Below, one piece after another: positions 16,638 to 25,134 of a stretch of 64,000 nucleotides of DNA; the stretch's first letter is position 1, and every line of letters begins with the position of its first letter. The stretch lies in NCBI GenBank assembly GCA_964607135.1, contig CAZSIV010000009.1, forward strand, positions 1-64,000. The letters are read 5' to 3'. Position numbers and translations under genes: made by a program. The notes under the pieces were generated by a model, which had not been told where the DNA came from, did no database searches, and worked only from the letters and a program-made list of their open reading frames with translations. Source of the stretch: Metaruminococcus_A sp964607135. Lineage in GTDB: Bacteria > Bacillota > Clostridia > Oscillospirales > Ruminococcaceae.

Positions 16638-18050
16638 ATGAATTACATCATCTTTATGCCCGACGAAATGCGCGCGGAAAGCGTTGGCTGCTATGGCCAT
16701 CCGTTTGTGCAGACTCCGAACCTCGACCGCCTTGCGGAGGAAGGGACGTTATTCGAACAGTGCCATGTTCAGAATCCGGTCTGTTCGCCCTGTCGTTGCT
16801 CCTTTGCGACGGGCCAATATCCGCATACCAATGGGCATCGCACCCTCTGGAACCTCGTCAAACCGTATGAACACAACCTGTTCCGCTACATGAAGGAAGC
16901 GGGTTACGACGTTTGGGTATACGGCAAAAACGACCTGTTTGCCGCGGATACCATCCCGCTTTCCGCCGATGTTTTTGTGGAAAAACAGGCTGAAAATCCG
17001 CCTGCTCAAAAGCCGCAGAGCGCAACAGGAAACATTGACGATTTCCTGCTGGAGCCGATGCAGTGCGGGGAGGACGGTGTGAAAGATTACGCCAATGTCA
17101 TGGCCGGCATTGAAAAGATCGTCGGCTGGAAACCGGGGGATCGGCCGTTTGTCCTTTTCCTTCCGCTTTTGTATCCGCACTGCCCTTATACTGCGCCGGA
17201 ATCCTATTACCATCTTTACGAAGAAGAGCAGATTTCACTGCGCGGTACCGGTGAAAAGAAGCCGGAGTTTCATGAGTTGATCCGCCGCTACCGTTCGTTG
17301 AATGACGAAGAAGTTCTACGAAAAGTACAAGCGGTTTACCTTTCTATGATTACATACAGCGACGCCCTGCTTGGGAAGCTGATGGAGGCGTTAGACCATT
17401 CTGCGGCGGCGGAAGATACCCTTTTGATCGCCGTATCCGATCACGGCGACTATGCGGGCGACTATGGGCTGGTCGAAAAGTGGCCGGATGGGTTTGAGGA
17501 TGTCCTCACCCGCGTTCCGCTGATCGTCCGCGGCCCCGGCGTGAAGGCCGGGCATCGCGTCCGCGGGCAGGTGGAGCTGCTCGACCTGATGCCGACCTTT
17601 TTAGAATCGGCGGGGATTGAGCAGCAGCACACGTTTTTTGGCGAATCGCTCTGGCCGGCCCTGCGCGGCGGCGACGGCGATCTGGAGCGCCCGGTTTATG
17701 GGGACGGCGGCTACGATCCCCACGAACCGCACTGCTTTGAAGGCTGGGGCACGCGCGACGCCGATATCATGTATCCCGGCGGCGTCTATTACCACAAAGC
17801 CCTTCAGCAGCAGGAACATCCCCGGTCGGTCTGCCGCACGACGATGATGCGCACCCTCAATTATAAGCTCATCTACCGCACCAGCGGGGATTGCGAGTTT
17901 TATGATCTGCGGGAGGACCCGAAGGAGCTGGAGAACCGGTACCACGACGGAAAATACGCGGCGCAGGTTCAGAAGATGCAGAACCAGCTCCTCAACTGGT
18001 ATGTGAAAACCTCGGATACTGTTCCCATGACCAGCGATTCACGGGTGTAA
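16638..18050 (+). CDS. type I sulfatase (cytoplasmic, Cys-type)
   Basis: Hydrolyses sulfate (or phosphonate) esters, probably on host or dietary glycans. The signature CSPCR at residues 49-53 puts the formylglycine-forming residue at C49. Metal ligands fit D9/E10 near the start (normally Asp-Asp) and SDHGDYAGDYG. There is no signal peptide, so the enzyme should act in the cytosol. Cys-type sulfatases in anaerobes need a radical-SAM maturase (anSME), and none is encoded in this window. The ATG at 16638 follows AAAGGGGA; a TTG 33 bp upstream is less likely. Extra cysteines inside the motif (C52, C54) are unusual. Confidence 0.9.
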   Translation: MNYIIFMPDEMRAESVGCYGHPFVQTPNLDRLAEEGTLFEQCHVQNPVCSPCRCSFATGQYPHTNGHRTLWNLVKPYEHNLFRYMKEAGYDVWVYGKNDLFAADTIPLSADVFVEKQAENPPAQKPQSATGNIDDFLLEPMQCGEDGVKDYANVMAGIEKIVGWKPGDRPFVLFLPLLYPHCPYTAPESYYHLYEEEQISLRGTGEKKPEFHELIRRYRSLNDEEVLRKVQAVYLSMITYSDALLGKLMEALDHSAAAEDTLLIAVSDHGDYAGDYGLVEKWPDGFEDVLTRVPLIVRGPGVKAGHRVRGQVELLDLMPTFLESAGIEQQHTFFGESLWPALRGGDGDLERPVYGDGGYDPHEPHCFEGWGTRDADIMYPGGVYYHKALQQQEHPRSVCRTTMMRTLNYKLIYRTSGDCEFYDLREDPKELENRYHDGKYAAQVQKMQNQLLNWYVKTSDTVPMTSDSRV

Positions 18051-18079
18051 AAAGCCTAAAAACCTATGAATATACGGCA

Positions 18080-18116
18080 AAACGGGATAACTGTTGGGGT
18101 TATCCCGTTTGATTTC
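18080..18116 (+). terminator. terminator after the sulfatase gene
   Basis: Perfect 12-bp stem (18080-18091 and 18099-18110) with a 7-nt loop and a short T-rich tail, just before the ribosome-binding site of the next gene. Confidence 0.7.
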
Positions 18117-18136
18117 TTATTTGGAGGTTTGAAGAA

Positions 18137-18802
18137 ATGATCGATATCAACAGGTGGGTCGGCCGCTATACCGATGCGGTAAAAGAACGGTTCGGAAGGC
18201 GGGTTTGGCTGATCGGATTGCAGGGCAGCTACGGCAGGGGAGAAGCGGCCGAAATGAGCGATATCGACGCAGTGTTGATTTTGGACACGGTATCCTATGA
18301 GGATTTGGCGGCCTACAGCGAGCTGCTCGATTCTCTGCCCGATAGGGATAAGGTCTGCGGGTTTATTTCCGGCAAGCCGGAGCTCGAGGCATGGGAAAAA
18401 TCGGATTTGTTCCAGTTCTGTCACGACACGGTTCCAGTCTATGGTTCTCTCGACGGGCTTCTGCGGACGATCGGCGAAAACGATGTAAAACGGGCGGTCA
18501 AAGCGGGAGCCTGCAATCTCTATCACGCCTGCGCGCACAATGCGGTTCACGAAAAAAGCCGCGATCTGCTGAAAGAGCTGTATAAATCGGCGGCGTTTAC
18601 CCTCCAGGCAATCGCTTATCTGCAAACCGGCGTATTTGAGAGGAAGCAGGAGAAGTTATCGGCCCTTCTTTCGCCTGACGAACAGAAAATATTGGAAAAA
18701 CGGCTGCTCGTCAAGGAGCGCGGAATCGTTTCCGACGACGAATTCGCCCAGCTGTCGGCGCTGCTGATCCGCTGGTCGTCGAAATGGATTCTAAAATGGT
18801 AA
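18137..18802 (+). CDS. nucleotidyltransferase-fold protein
   Basis: A 221-aa protein. Residues 25-50 carry the minimal nucleotidyltransferase signature (GSYGRGE, then SDIDAVLIL), with the two catalytic aspartates in SDID. The rest is largely helical (from about residue 120), like the helical partner domains of aminoglycoside nucleotidyltransferases or MNT/HEPN proteins, but here fused in one chain. GGAGG lies ten bases before the ATG. The substrate is unknown. Antibiotic modification, protein or tRNA modification are all possible. It sits alone between two terminators. Confidence 0.75.
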   Translation: MIDINRWVGRYTDAVKERFGRRVWLIGLQGSYGRGEAAEMSDIDAVLILDTVSYEDLAAYSELLDSLPDRDKVCGFISGKPELEAWEKSDLFQFCHDTVPVYGSLDGLLRTIGENDVKRAVKAGACNLYHACAHNAVHEKSRDLLKELYKSAAFTLQAIAYLQTGVFERKQEKLSALLSPDEQKILEKRLLVKERGIVSDDEFAQLSALLIRWSSKWILKW

Positions 18803-19065
18803 GATATATTTGAGCGTGAGAGCATTATCGAAGAGCTGAAAGCGGGGCAGCCTATGCTTTGAACTTGCGGGATGAACGAGATACAGGCAAGATAAATTAT
18901 ATACGCTGAACTGATTTTATACATAAGAAACCGTTACGCTTATAAGGCTGAAAAGCAGGCCCTTCCGCCTCTCTAAAAGCGTTACACAGGGCAGTGGGAA
19001 ACAGCGAAAAAAGAACCTTTTTTGCCCGGAGCCGGCCGGCATGAGCTTTGGTTTTTGGATATCAT
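18803..19065. other. intergenic stretch with a short coding-like extension
   Basis: After the nucleotidyltransferase stop codon the same frame stays open for 19 codons with an acidic helical composition, then stops. No start codon or ribosome-binding site goes with it. I see no other gene here. Confidence 0.35.
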
Positions 19066-19109
19066 AAAAGGGATACAGGGTCCTCTGAGGGCGCCTCGTA
19101 TCCCTTTTT
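19066..19109. terminator. terminator-like hairpin
   Basis: Perfect 11-bp arms (19066-19076 and 19098-19108), 21-nt loop, A run on the left and T run on the right. It could end the nucleotidyltransferase transcript or the surface protein gene on the other strand. Confidence 0.65.
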
Positions 19110-19234
19110 CTCATGGCTTCGGCGGTTCCGTCCAACGCGGGAATCGCCCCAAAGCTACATCCGGTTACAAACACAAAATATTACCGGGCAGCCCGCTTCT
19201 ATTGTGTAAGGCTCTTGCGGATATCAAGAAAATT

Positions 19235-20494
19235 TTAGCCTCTGCTTCTGCGGCGTTTCCGCAGGAAGGAAGTTGCGCCAAGCCCTGCGGCTCCCACACC
19301 CATCAGGACAAACCACAATACAAAATTATCATTGTCCCCGGTTGGAGGCGGAGGGTTTTTGGAAGAGTTCGCCGGCCTCGACGGCTCGCTTGGGGGCGCC
19401 GTATCTGTATTGTTCGAGTTATTCTGATCCTCTGGAAAAGATTGTGCAGCAGATTCGTCAACGATGGCATATAAGCTAAAATGATCTGTGCGGAATGCAA
19501 TTTCTTTTCCAAATATATCGTCAACAGATATCGTGCTGTCAAGTAAAGTCCATTTCCCGTCGCTCTCCTGCCGATATACGCGACAGCTGTCTGCATTAAA
19601 GCCATCCGGGACAGGAGTAGAGAGAGCTACCATTCCATTGGGCTGAACGATTTGGTCTCCTTTCATAAAACGGATATCATAAATTTCGTATGACCCTGCA
19701 GGAATTTGTTTGTCTAAAATTAGAAAATTTCCGTCCCTTTCCTCTTTGGAAATTAGCAGCTCGGTCCCTTTTGCGAGCACGCCTTTAGCGCAGATTGCGC
19801 GGAAACGATCTTCCGAAAAAAGGGTAAACTCAGGCTCTTCTATGTTGGTCTCAAACTTTCCGCCGTTAATCACCGGGTCAACACTGGAAGCTTTATAGGA
19901 TCTATTTTTCGGATCTGGGGCGGTTACGGTTACAATTCCGCCGTTTATCGTAAGGCTTTCGGATTCAATGCCATAATATCTAAGGCCGGCTTCTGAATCA
20001 CATTCAGCGAGAGAAATATTGAGAGTCCCGCTGTTAATGACAATCCCATCATCACAGGATAAAGTAGCGTCCTCCTGCACGCCCTTACCGTATTCATCAT
20101 CCTCTTCGATAGCTGTCTGCTTTCCGGTGAGGCTGAGCGTACCGGTTCCGCTAAAAACAAGGTTGTAACCCTGTACGTTGAGTCCTTCAAGCCGATTATC
20201 TCCATTTAATACAATTTCCAGCGTCGGCCTTTCGCCTGACTCCAAACTCTCATTTGTCGAAAAGTAAAAATACAGGCCCGAAAGATTATTGAGGATTAAA
20301 CGGTTTTTCACTTCATCATATTCCCATCCGTCTCCGGTGGATTCCTCCCACAGGTAGTGCAATTCGCCTTTGGAATCTCGGAAGTTGTCGATATTCGCAC
20401 CGTCTGATAAAGCAGATATTGCGCCGATCGTCATCACCATTCCAATAGCCAGCAGACAGGACAACCATTTTGCGAATTTTCTTTTTTTCATCAT
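19235..20494 (-). CDS. cell-wall anchored surface protein with carbohydrate-binding-like repeats
   Basis: A 419-aa exported protein. Residues 1-30 are a signal peptide (KKRK, then a hydrophobic core). The middle (about 60-215) consists of short beta strands with repeated INSGTLNI/INGGIVTV motifs, as in the right-handed helix of Cthe_2159/DUF4353-type carbohydrate-binding proteins. A Ser/Pro-rich linker leads to PPPTGD at 382-387, a hydrophobic helix and a basic tail (RKRRRSRG), the layout of a sortase signal with a non-canonical LPXTG-like motif. No sortase is nearby. AGGAAGG lies just before the ATG; the second Met codon is an equally good start. Confidence 0.72.
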   Translation of the reverse strand: MMKKRKFAKWLSCLLAIGMVMTIGAISALSDGANIDNFRDSKGELHYLWEESTGDGWEYDEVKNRLILNNLSGLYFYFSTNESLESGERPTLEIVLNGDNRLEGLNVQGYNLVFSGTGTLSLTGKQTAIEEDDEYGKGVQEDATLSCDDGIVINSGTLNISLAECDSEAGLRYYGIESESLTINGGIVTVTAPDPKNRSYKASSVDPVINGGKFETNIEEPEFTLFSEDRFRAICAKGVLAKGTELLISKEERDGNFLILDKQIPAGSYEIYDIRFMKGDQIVQPNGMVALSTPVPDGFNADSCRVYRQESDGKWTLLDSTISVDDIFGKEIAFRTDHFSLYAIVDESAAQSFPEDQNNSNNTDTAPPSEPSRPANSSKNPPPPTGDNDNFVLWFVLMGVGAAGLGATSFLRKRRRSRG

Positions 20495-20540
20495 ACTGCC
20501 TTCCTTTCAAATTTTTCGTAAGATCTGAGGACAGACGCAG

Positions 20541-20574
20541 ACTGTCAAAAGATACCCTTTGACAGCTCAAACCC
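20541..20574 (-). repeat. copy A of a dispersed palindromic repeat
   Basis: Contains a TTTGACAGCTCAAACCC unit (20558-20574) shared exactly with copy B. On the minus strand it forms a CTGTCAAA/TTTGACAG hairpin (8 bp) in the leader of the surface-protein gene. Confidence 0.5.
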
Positions 20575-20703
20575 CTCCTTTATTTTACACACCATAATTT
20601 TACATCGTAGCGTTTGGTTTTTCAAGTGATTTTATGATTTTCTGGAAAATATATTGCAAAATTTGTTCAATATAATGATAATGGTGTTTTGAGAAAGAAT
20701 TTT

Positions 20704-20734
20704 CAAAAGGCGCACCTTTTGACAGCTCAAACCC
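20704..20734 (-). repeat. copy B of a dispersed palindromic repeat
   Basis: Same 17-bp unit (20718-20734) in the same orientation, next to a CAAAAGG/CCTTTTG hairpin (20704-20720), immediately after the GNAT gene. Confidence 0.5.
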
Positions 20735-20761
20735 TTTATTCGGCTTTTTTACCCTTACAAT

Positions 20762-21214
20762 TTACCGATGAATATACATCCTTGTCATATTCGGTTCATC
20801 ATCTCCCTGAACCATGCACAAGAATTCCCACCCGTATCGTTCGTAAAAGCCTGTATGGTCGGTGACCAGGTAGACTGGTGTGACACCTTTGGATTTTAAG
20901 TCGTTCACGGCCATGTCGAGCAGGCGCCCTGCAATTCCTTTACAGCGGTATTCCGTTTCCGTATAGACTGCGCAGACGTTAGGAGTAAGGTCTTTTCTGT
21001 CATGGAAATCGTTTTCGATTACGCCCAGCCCTCCTATTATTCTGCTGCCGTCTAAGCAGAGATACCATCCATACTCGGTTTTATGATTGAGATAATCTTC
21101 CATACACGCAAGATAGGCTTCCGTTGGCACGCCCCATTTACTGTGGAACCATTCGGCTGCGGCCTCCTTTAATTGCGGCTTCTCTCTTAAAGTGATATAT
21201 CTGTACCCGTCCAT
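20762..21214 (-). CDS. GNAT-family N-acetyltransferase
   Basis: A 150-aa acetyl-CoA dependent acyltransferase. The acetyl-CoA loop is seen in YRCKGIAGRLLDMAVNDL (Q/RxxGxA motif), preceded by the beta strand NVCAVYTETE and followed by VYLVTDHTGFYERYGWEF, the end of the GNAT fold. The ATG at 21214 has AGGAGG six bases upstream; a TTG five codons earlier overlaps that site. It faces away from the thiamine operon. The substrate is unknown. Confidence 0.88.
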   Translation of the reverse strand: MDGYRYITLREKPQLKEAAAEWFHSKWGVPTEAYLACMEDYLNHKTEYGWYLCLDGSRIIGGLGVIENDFHDRKDLTPNVCAVYTETEYRCKGIAGRLLDMAVNDLKSKGVTPVYLVTDHTGFYERYGWEFLCMVQGDDEPNMTRMYIHR

Positions 21215-21339
21215 GTGTTTCCTCCTCAAGTTCCAATTTGTTTCCTGATTATATCACGGCTGGTTTTGAATTACAAACTGGTATTGGCAAAGCTTCAGCC
21301 GGAAACGCAGCCTTAAATAGAGGTCATCTTTAAAGGCGC

Positions 21340-21368
21340 TTGCAATTTAAATGAAAACGGTGTATAAT
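21340..21368 (+). promoter_or_regulatory. promoter of the thiamine operon
   Basis: TTGCAA (21340-21345), 17 bp, TATAAT (21363-21368). Transcription would start about 10 bp before the riboswitch. Confidence 0.75.
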
Positions 21369-21382
21369 GTCTTCACAATCGA

Positions 21383-21478
21383 ATAGACGGGAGCTTGTGT
21401 GACAGGCTGAGAGGAAGGTGAGACCTTCGACCGATAACCTGATTTGGATAATGCCAACGTAGGGATACTGAAGGACGA
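21383..21478 (+). promoter_or_regulatory. TPP riboswitch (THI element)
   Basis: Shows the conserved aptamer blocks in order: GGGAGC, then GGCTGAGAGG, a variable hairpin (AAGGTGAGACCTT), GATAACCTGATTTGGATAAT and GCCAACGTAGGGA. It binds thiamine pyrophosphate and precedes a terminator hairpin, so control is by transcription attenuation of the thi operon. Confidence 0.95.
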
Positions 21479-21487
21479 GTGTTTTGA

Positions 21488-21523
21488 GCGGGGAGTTACC
21501 GGATCGGTAACTCCCCGCTTTTT
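21488..21523 (+). terminator. riboswitch-controlled attenuator
   Basis: Perfect 13-bp GC-rich stem (21488-21500 and 21506-21518), 5-nt loop and five Ts, located between the TPP aptamer and thiS. Confidence 0.92.
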
Positions 21524-21541
21524 GCGTTTGGAGGGGAAAGA

Positions 21542-21736
21542 ATGGTTCGAGTAAACGGTCAGGATTTAGAGATCGCCGGGAAAACCGTAGCGGAATTTTT
21601 GGCGGATGCGGGATACGACCCGAAGCGGGTCGCGGTAGAGCGCGGCGGTGGCATTGTGCCGAAGGCGCAATACGGCGAAACCGTGCTGGCGGACGGCGAC
21701 TGTGTCGAGATCGTCAGCTTTGTAGGGGGAGGTTGA
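21542..21736 (+). CDS. thiS: sulfur carrier protein ThiS
   Basis: A 64-aa ubiquitin-like protein that carries sulfur as a C-terminal thiocarboxylate for thiazole synthesis. It ends in FVGGG, keeping the essential terminal Gly-Gly, and VNGQDLEI near the start is the first ThiS strand pair. GGAGGGG precedes the ATG. First gene of the riboswitch-controlled operon, four bases before thiF. Confidence 0.95.
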   Translation: MVRVNGQDLEIAGKTVAEFLADAGYDPKRVAVERGGGIVPKAQYGETVLADGDCVEIVSFVGGG

Positions 21737-21740
21737 GCTG

Positions 21741-22373
21741 ATGCCGTCAAAGGAAGAGATGATAAAAGCCCTGGAAGAGCGGCACGGCAGGGCATTACAG
21801 TGCGAATTCACATCGGCTGTGATTGCCGTCTGCGGGCTGGGCGGCCTTGGTTCCAATATCGCGGTCTCCCTTGCCCGCACAGGGATCGGCAGGCTGATCC
21901 TCATCGATTTTGACCGGGTGGAGCTTTCCAACATCCACCGCCAGCAATATAAAGTCACCCAGATCGGCAGATATAAAACGGAGGCGCTGTCTGAGAATCT
22001 AAAAGAGATCGCCCCGTACACCGAGCTCGAGCTCCATACAGTCCGCATAACGGAAAGCAACGCGGCGGAACTGCTGAGAGACGCCGACATCATATGTGAA
22101 GCGTTTGACGATGCCGAATGCAAAGCGATGCTCACAAACGTCGTCCTCGAAACGATGCCGGAAAAGTACCTTATAGCCGCGTCCGGCATGGCGGGGCTTG
22201 GCAGTGCGAACGCCGTCAAAACGCGGAGGGTGGCGAAGCGTTTTTATCTCTGCGGGGATGAGGTCAGCGACGTGAGCGGCGTGATCGGGCTGGTATCCCC
22301 TCGCGTCATGCTCTGCGCAGCGCATCAAGCGCAGATGGTTCTCCGCATTTTAGCGGGTGAATTGGAAGAATAG
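21741..22373 (+). CDS. thiF: ThiS adenylyltransferase ThiF
   Basis: E1-like enzyme that adenylates the ThiS C-terminus so sulfur can be added. The nucleotide-binding core is clear (GLGGLGSNIAVSLARTGIG, then LIDFDRVELSNIHRQQY). At 210 aa it is the short clostridial form and lacks the CxxC zinc pairs of Escherichia coli ThiF. GGAGG overlaps the end of thiS. Between its stop and thiG there are 120 bp without a gene. Confidence 0.93.
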   Translation: MPSKEEMIKALEERHGRALQCEFTSAVIAVCGLGGLGSNIAVSLARTGIGRLILIDFDRVELSNIHRQQYKVTQIGRYKTEALSENLKEIAPYTELELHTVRITESNAAELLRDADIICEAFDDAECKAMLTNVVLETMPEKYLIAASGMAGLGSANAVKTRRVAKRFYLCGDEVSDVSGVIGLVSPRVMLCAAHQAQMVLRILAGELEE

Positions 22374-22493
22374 CTGAGTCGGCCAGGTAGAATGTGTTTT
22401 TCGCGTACGAACGGCATCGGATTGGGCAGTGAAGGATGACGTCTGCGGCGAGCCTCTCTCCGACTGTTTCAACAAAAGAAAGAAGGAAATCAA

Positions 22494-23264
22494 ATGAATG
22501 ACGACACACTCCGAATCGGCGGGCATGAATTTCATTCCCGCTTCATCCTCGGATCGGGGAAATACTCTCTGAAACTGATCGAGGCGGCGGTCAAAGACGC
22601 CGGGGCGGAAATCATCACCCTTGCGGTCCGCCGCGCGAATACCAAAGAACAGGAGAACATCCTGGATTTTATCCCCGACGGCGTCACCCTGCTCCCGAAT
22701 ACCAGCGGCGCGAGAAACGCCGAAGAAGCGGTTCGGATTGCGCGGCTTGCGAGGGAGCTCGGCTGCGGAGATTTTGTGAAGATCGAGATTATGCGGGATT
22801 CCAAATACCTGCTCCCCGACAATCAGGAGACGATCCGGGCGACCGAAATCCTCGCAAAAGAGGGATTTGTCGTACTGCCGTATATGTATCCCGACCTGAA
22901 TGCGGCCCGCGACCTTGCCGGGGCCGGGGCCGCCGCCGTCATGCCGCTCGGTTCCCCGATCGGCTCCAATAAGGGGCTTGCGACGAAGGAGTTCATCCAG
23001 ATTCTCATCGATGAGATTGATCTCCCCATTATCGTAGACGCCGGCATCGGGAAGCCATCCCAGGCCTGCGAGGCGATGGAGATGGGGGCCGCCGCTGTCA
23101 TGGCGAATACCGCCCTTGCCACAGCGGGGAACCTCCCGATGATGGCGGCCGCCTTCCGCCAGGCCATTGAAGCGGGGCGGAAAGGGTATCTGGCAGGGCT
23201 CGGCAGGGTTCTCACCCGCGGCGCTTCCGCATCCGACCCGCTGACCGGTTTCCTCCGGGATTGA
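22494..23264 (+). CDS. thiG: thiazole synthase
   Basis: TIM-barrel enzyme of 256 aa that condenses deoxyxylulose-5-phosphate, dehydroglycine and ThiS thiocarboxylate into the thiamine thiazole. Diagnostic segments are FHSRFILGSGKYS near residue 15, the lysine-bearing strand FVKIEIM and the phosphate loops PLGSPIGSN and VMANTALA. It acts with ThiH, whose gene follows after 12 bp. Confidence 0.97.
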   Translation: MNDDTLRIGGHEFHSRFILGSGKYSLKLIEAAVKDAGAEIITLAVRRANTKEQENILDFIPDGVTLLPNTSGARNAEEAVRIARLARELGCGDFVKIEIMRDSKYLLPDNQETIRATEILAKEGFVVLPYMYPDLNAARDLAGAGAAAVMPLGSPIGSNKGLATKEFIQILIDEIDLPIIVDAGIGKPSQACEAMEMGAAAVMANTALATAGNLPMMAAAFRQAIEAGRKGYLAGLGRVLTRGASASDPLTGFLRD

Positions 23265-23276
23265 GAGGTGCAGGGA

Positions 23277-24530
23277 ATGGAAAATCAATTCTTGGTCGAT
23301 TCGGAGCTCCTGCCGCCTGCGGCACTTGCAAAAAAACACAGGCTGGAAACCGATCCATCCTGCCGCAGCGACCATATGGAATACCTGCCTGGGATGGAGA
23401 AGATCGAGTCGGATATTTGTGCGAATGTAATGGCGCAGATGGCTGCTTTCGACGATTCCGCTTATACCGCCAAAGACGTAAGGGCGGCTTTAGCGCATGA
23501 AACCTGCTCCATCGAGGATTTTAAAGCCCTGCTTTCCCCTGCGGCCGAACCCTTTCTCGAGGAGATGGCGCAGAGGGCGCGGCTCGAAACCAGCAGGCAT
23601 TTCGGAAATACTGTTTACCTGTTTACCCCTCTTTACATCGCCAACTACTGTGAAAACTACTGCGTCTATTGCGGCTTTAACTGCTATAACCAGATCCAGC
23701 GTATGAAATTGACGATGGAGCAGATCGAGCGGGAGATGAAGGTCATCGCCGACAGCGGAATGGAGGAAATTCTGATCCTCACCGGCGAGAGCCGCAAGAA
23801 GAGCGATGTCGGCTACATCGGCGAAGCCTGTAAGCTGGCGAGGAAATACTTCCGGATGGTGGGGCTCGAAATTTACCCCGTCAACACCGACGAATACCGC
23901 TATCTCCATGAATGCGGCGCGGATTATGTCACGGTTTTTCAGGAAACCTATGATACGCAGCGGTACGAAACGCTGCATCTCCTCGGGCATAAGCGGGTGT
24001 GGCCTTATCGCTTCGACGCACAGGAGCGCGCTCTTATGGGCGGGATGCGTGGCGTTGCATTTTCAGCGCTGCTCGGCCTTTCGGACTTTCGCAGGGACGC
24101 TTTAGCGAGCGCGCTGCACGTCTACTATTTGCAGCGCAAATACCCGTACGCCGAAATGTCGCTCTCCTGTCCGCGGCTCCGCCCCATCATCAACAATGAG
24201 CGGATCAACCCCCTGGATGTCCACGAAAAACAGCTCTGTAAAATTCTCTGTGCATACCGCATCTTCCTGCCTTTCGTCGGTATCACGGTCTCTTCCCGTG
24301 AAAGCGCGGCATTTCGAAACGGCATTGTAAAAATTGCCGCAACCAAGGTGTCGGCGGGGGTGTCCACCGGGATCGGCGACCACGAGAGCAAGTACAGCGG
24401 AAAGGAGCCGGACGGTGCGCAGGGCGACGAACAGTTTGAGATCAGCGACAGCCGCAGCCTCGACAGGATGTACCGGGACATTGCCGGAGAAGGGCTGCAG
24501 CCCGTTCTGAACGATTATCTCTATGTCTGA
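23277..24530 (+). CDS. thiH: 2-iminoacetate synthase (radical SAM)
   Basis: Cleaves tyrosine to dehydroglycine and p-cresol using S-adenosylmethionine, the oxygen-independent way to supply the thiazole glycine unit. The CxxxCxxC iron-sulfur motif is seen as CENYCVYC after YIANY (about residue 125). The C-terminal half has the expected SCPRLRPI and SAGVSTGIGDHE segments. The ATG at 23277 has GAGAGG eight bases upstream. The use of ThiH rather than ThiO fits an anaerobe. Confidence 0.96.
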   Translation: MENQFLVDSELLPPAALAKKHRLETDPSCRSDHMEYLPGMEKIESDICANVMAQMAAFDDSAYTAKDVRAALAHETCSIEDFKALLSPAAEPFLEEMAQRARLETSRHFGNTVYLFTPLYIANYCENYCVYCGFNCYNQIQRMKLTMEQIEREMKVIADSGMEEILILTGESRKKSDVGYIGEACKLARKYFRMVGLEIYPVNTDEYRYLHECGADYVTVFQETYDTQRYETLHLLGHKRVWPYRFDAQERALMGGMRGVAFSALLGLSDFRRDALASALHVYYLQRKYPYAEMSLSCPRLRPIINNERINPLDVHEKQLCKILCAYRIFLPFVGITVSSRESAAFRNGIVKIAATKVSAGVSTGIGDHESKYSGKEPDGAQGDEQFEISDSRSLDRMYRDIAGEGLQPVLNDYLYV

Positions 24531-25134
24531 CATCTTATGTGTAACCAATCGACTGCTTTGCAGGGAGGATTTTCTTGTCCGCGTTGAGAAGATAGCTTCG
24601 ATGCATCCGGCGGGGATCATTCTCCGTGAAAAGGACCTGTGTGAGAGCGAATACCGGGAACTGGCGGGCAGGGTGCTTGAAATCTGCCGACGGCATCGGA
24701 CTCGCTGCATCCTCCACAGCTTTACAGCCGCTGCGGCAGAGTTAAAGTGCGATGCGCTCCATCTTCCGTTTCCTCTCCTCCGTGCGCTTGCGGATCAAAC
24801 AAAAGCGGCCTTTCAAACGCTCGGCGCATCCTGCCATTCTGTGGAAGAGGCCGCCGAAGCTGAGGCGCTCGGCTGTACCTATATCACAGCGGGCCATATT
24901 TTTGACACCGAATGCAAAAGCGGACTGCCCGGGCGGGGGATCGATTTTCTCAGGAGGATATGCGGAAGTGTCTCCATCCCGGTCTATGCGATCGGCGGGA
25001 TCGATGCAGGACGCATCGCGGCGGTGAGAAGCGCCGGAGCGGCGGGCGGCTGTGTGATGAGCGGCGCGATGGTTTGTGAAAATGTTCGGGAATATTTTGC
25101 CGCGTTTGAGGAGGGAACCGATGGATTTTCATAA
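24523..25134 (+). CDS. tenI: TenI-like thiazole tautomerase
   Basis: A 203-aa TIM barrel of the ThiE/TenI family. GHIFDTECKSGLPGRG matches the TenI loop carrying the catalytic histidine. It lacks the ThiE pyrimidine-phosphate binding signatures found in the next gene. TenI isomerises the thiazole product of ThiG to its aromatic form. It overlaps thiH by 8 bp and thiE by 14 bp, so translation is coupled. The alternative is a second thiamine-phosphate synthase, but the lost ThiE motifs argue against that. Confidence 0.82.
   Translation: MSDILCVTNRLLCREDFLVRVEKIASMHPAGIILREKDLCESEYRELAGRVLEICRRHRTRCILHSFTAAAAELKCDALHLPFPLLRALADQTKAAFQTLGASCHSVEEAAEAEALGCTYITAGHIFDTECKSGLPGRGIDFLRRICGSVSIPVYAIGGIDAGRIAAVRSAGAAGGCVMSGAMVCENVREYFAAFEEGTDGFS

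Noticed and set aside
20558..20734. Complete MITE between the two repeat copies
   Set aside because: The copies are in direct, not inverted, orientation and I see no target-site duplication, so only a dispersed repeat is claimed.
24523..25134. Duplicate thiE
   Set aside because: The TenI loop with its histidine is present and the ThiE substrate motifs are missing, so it is called TenI-like instead.
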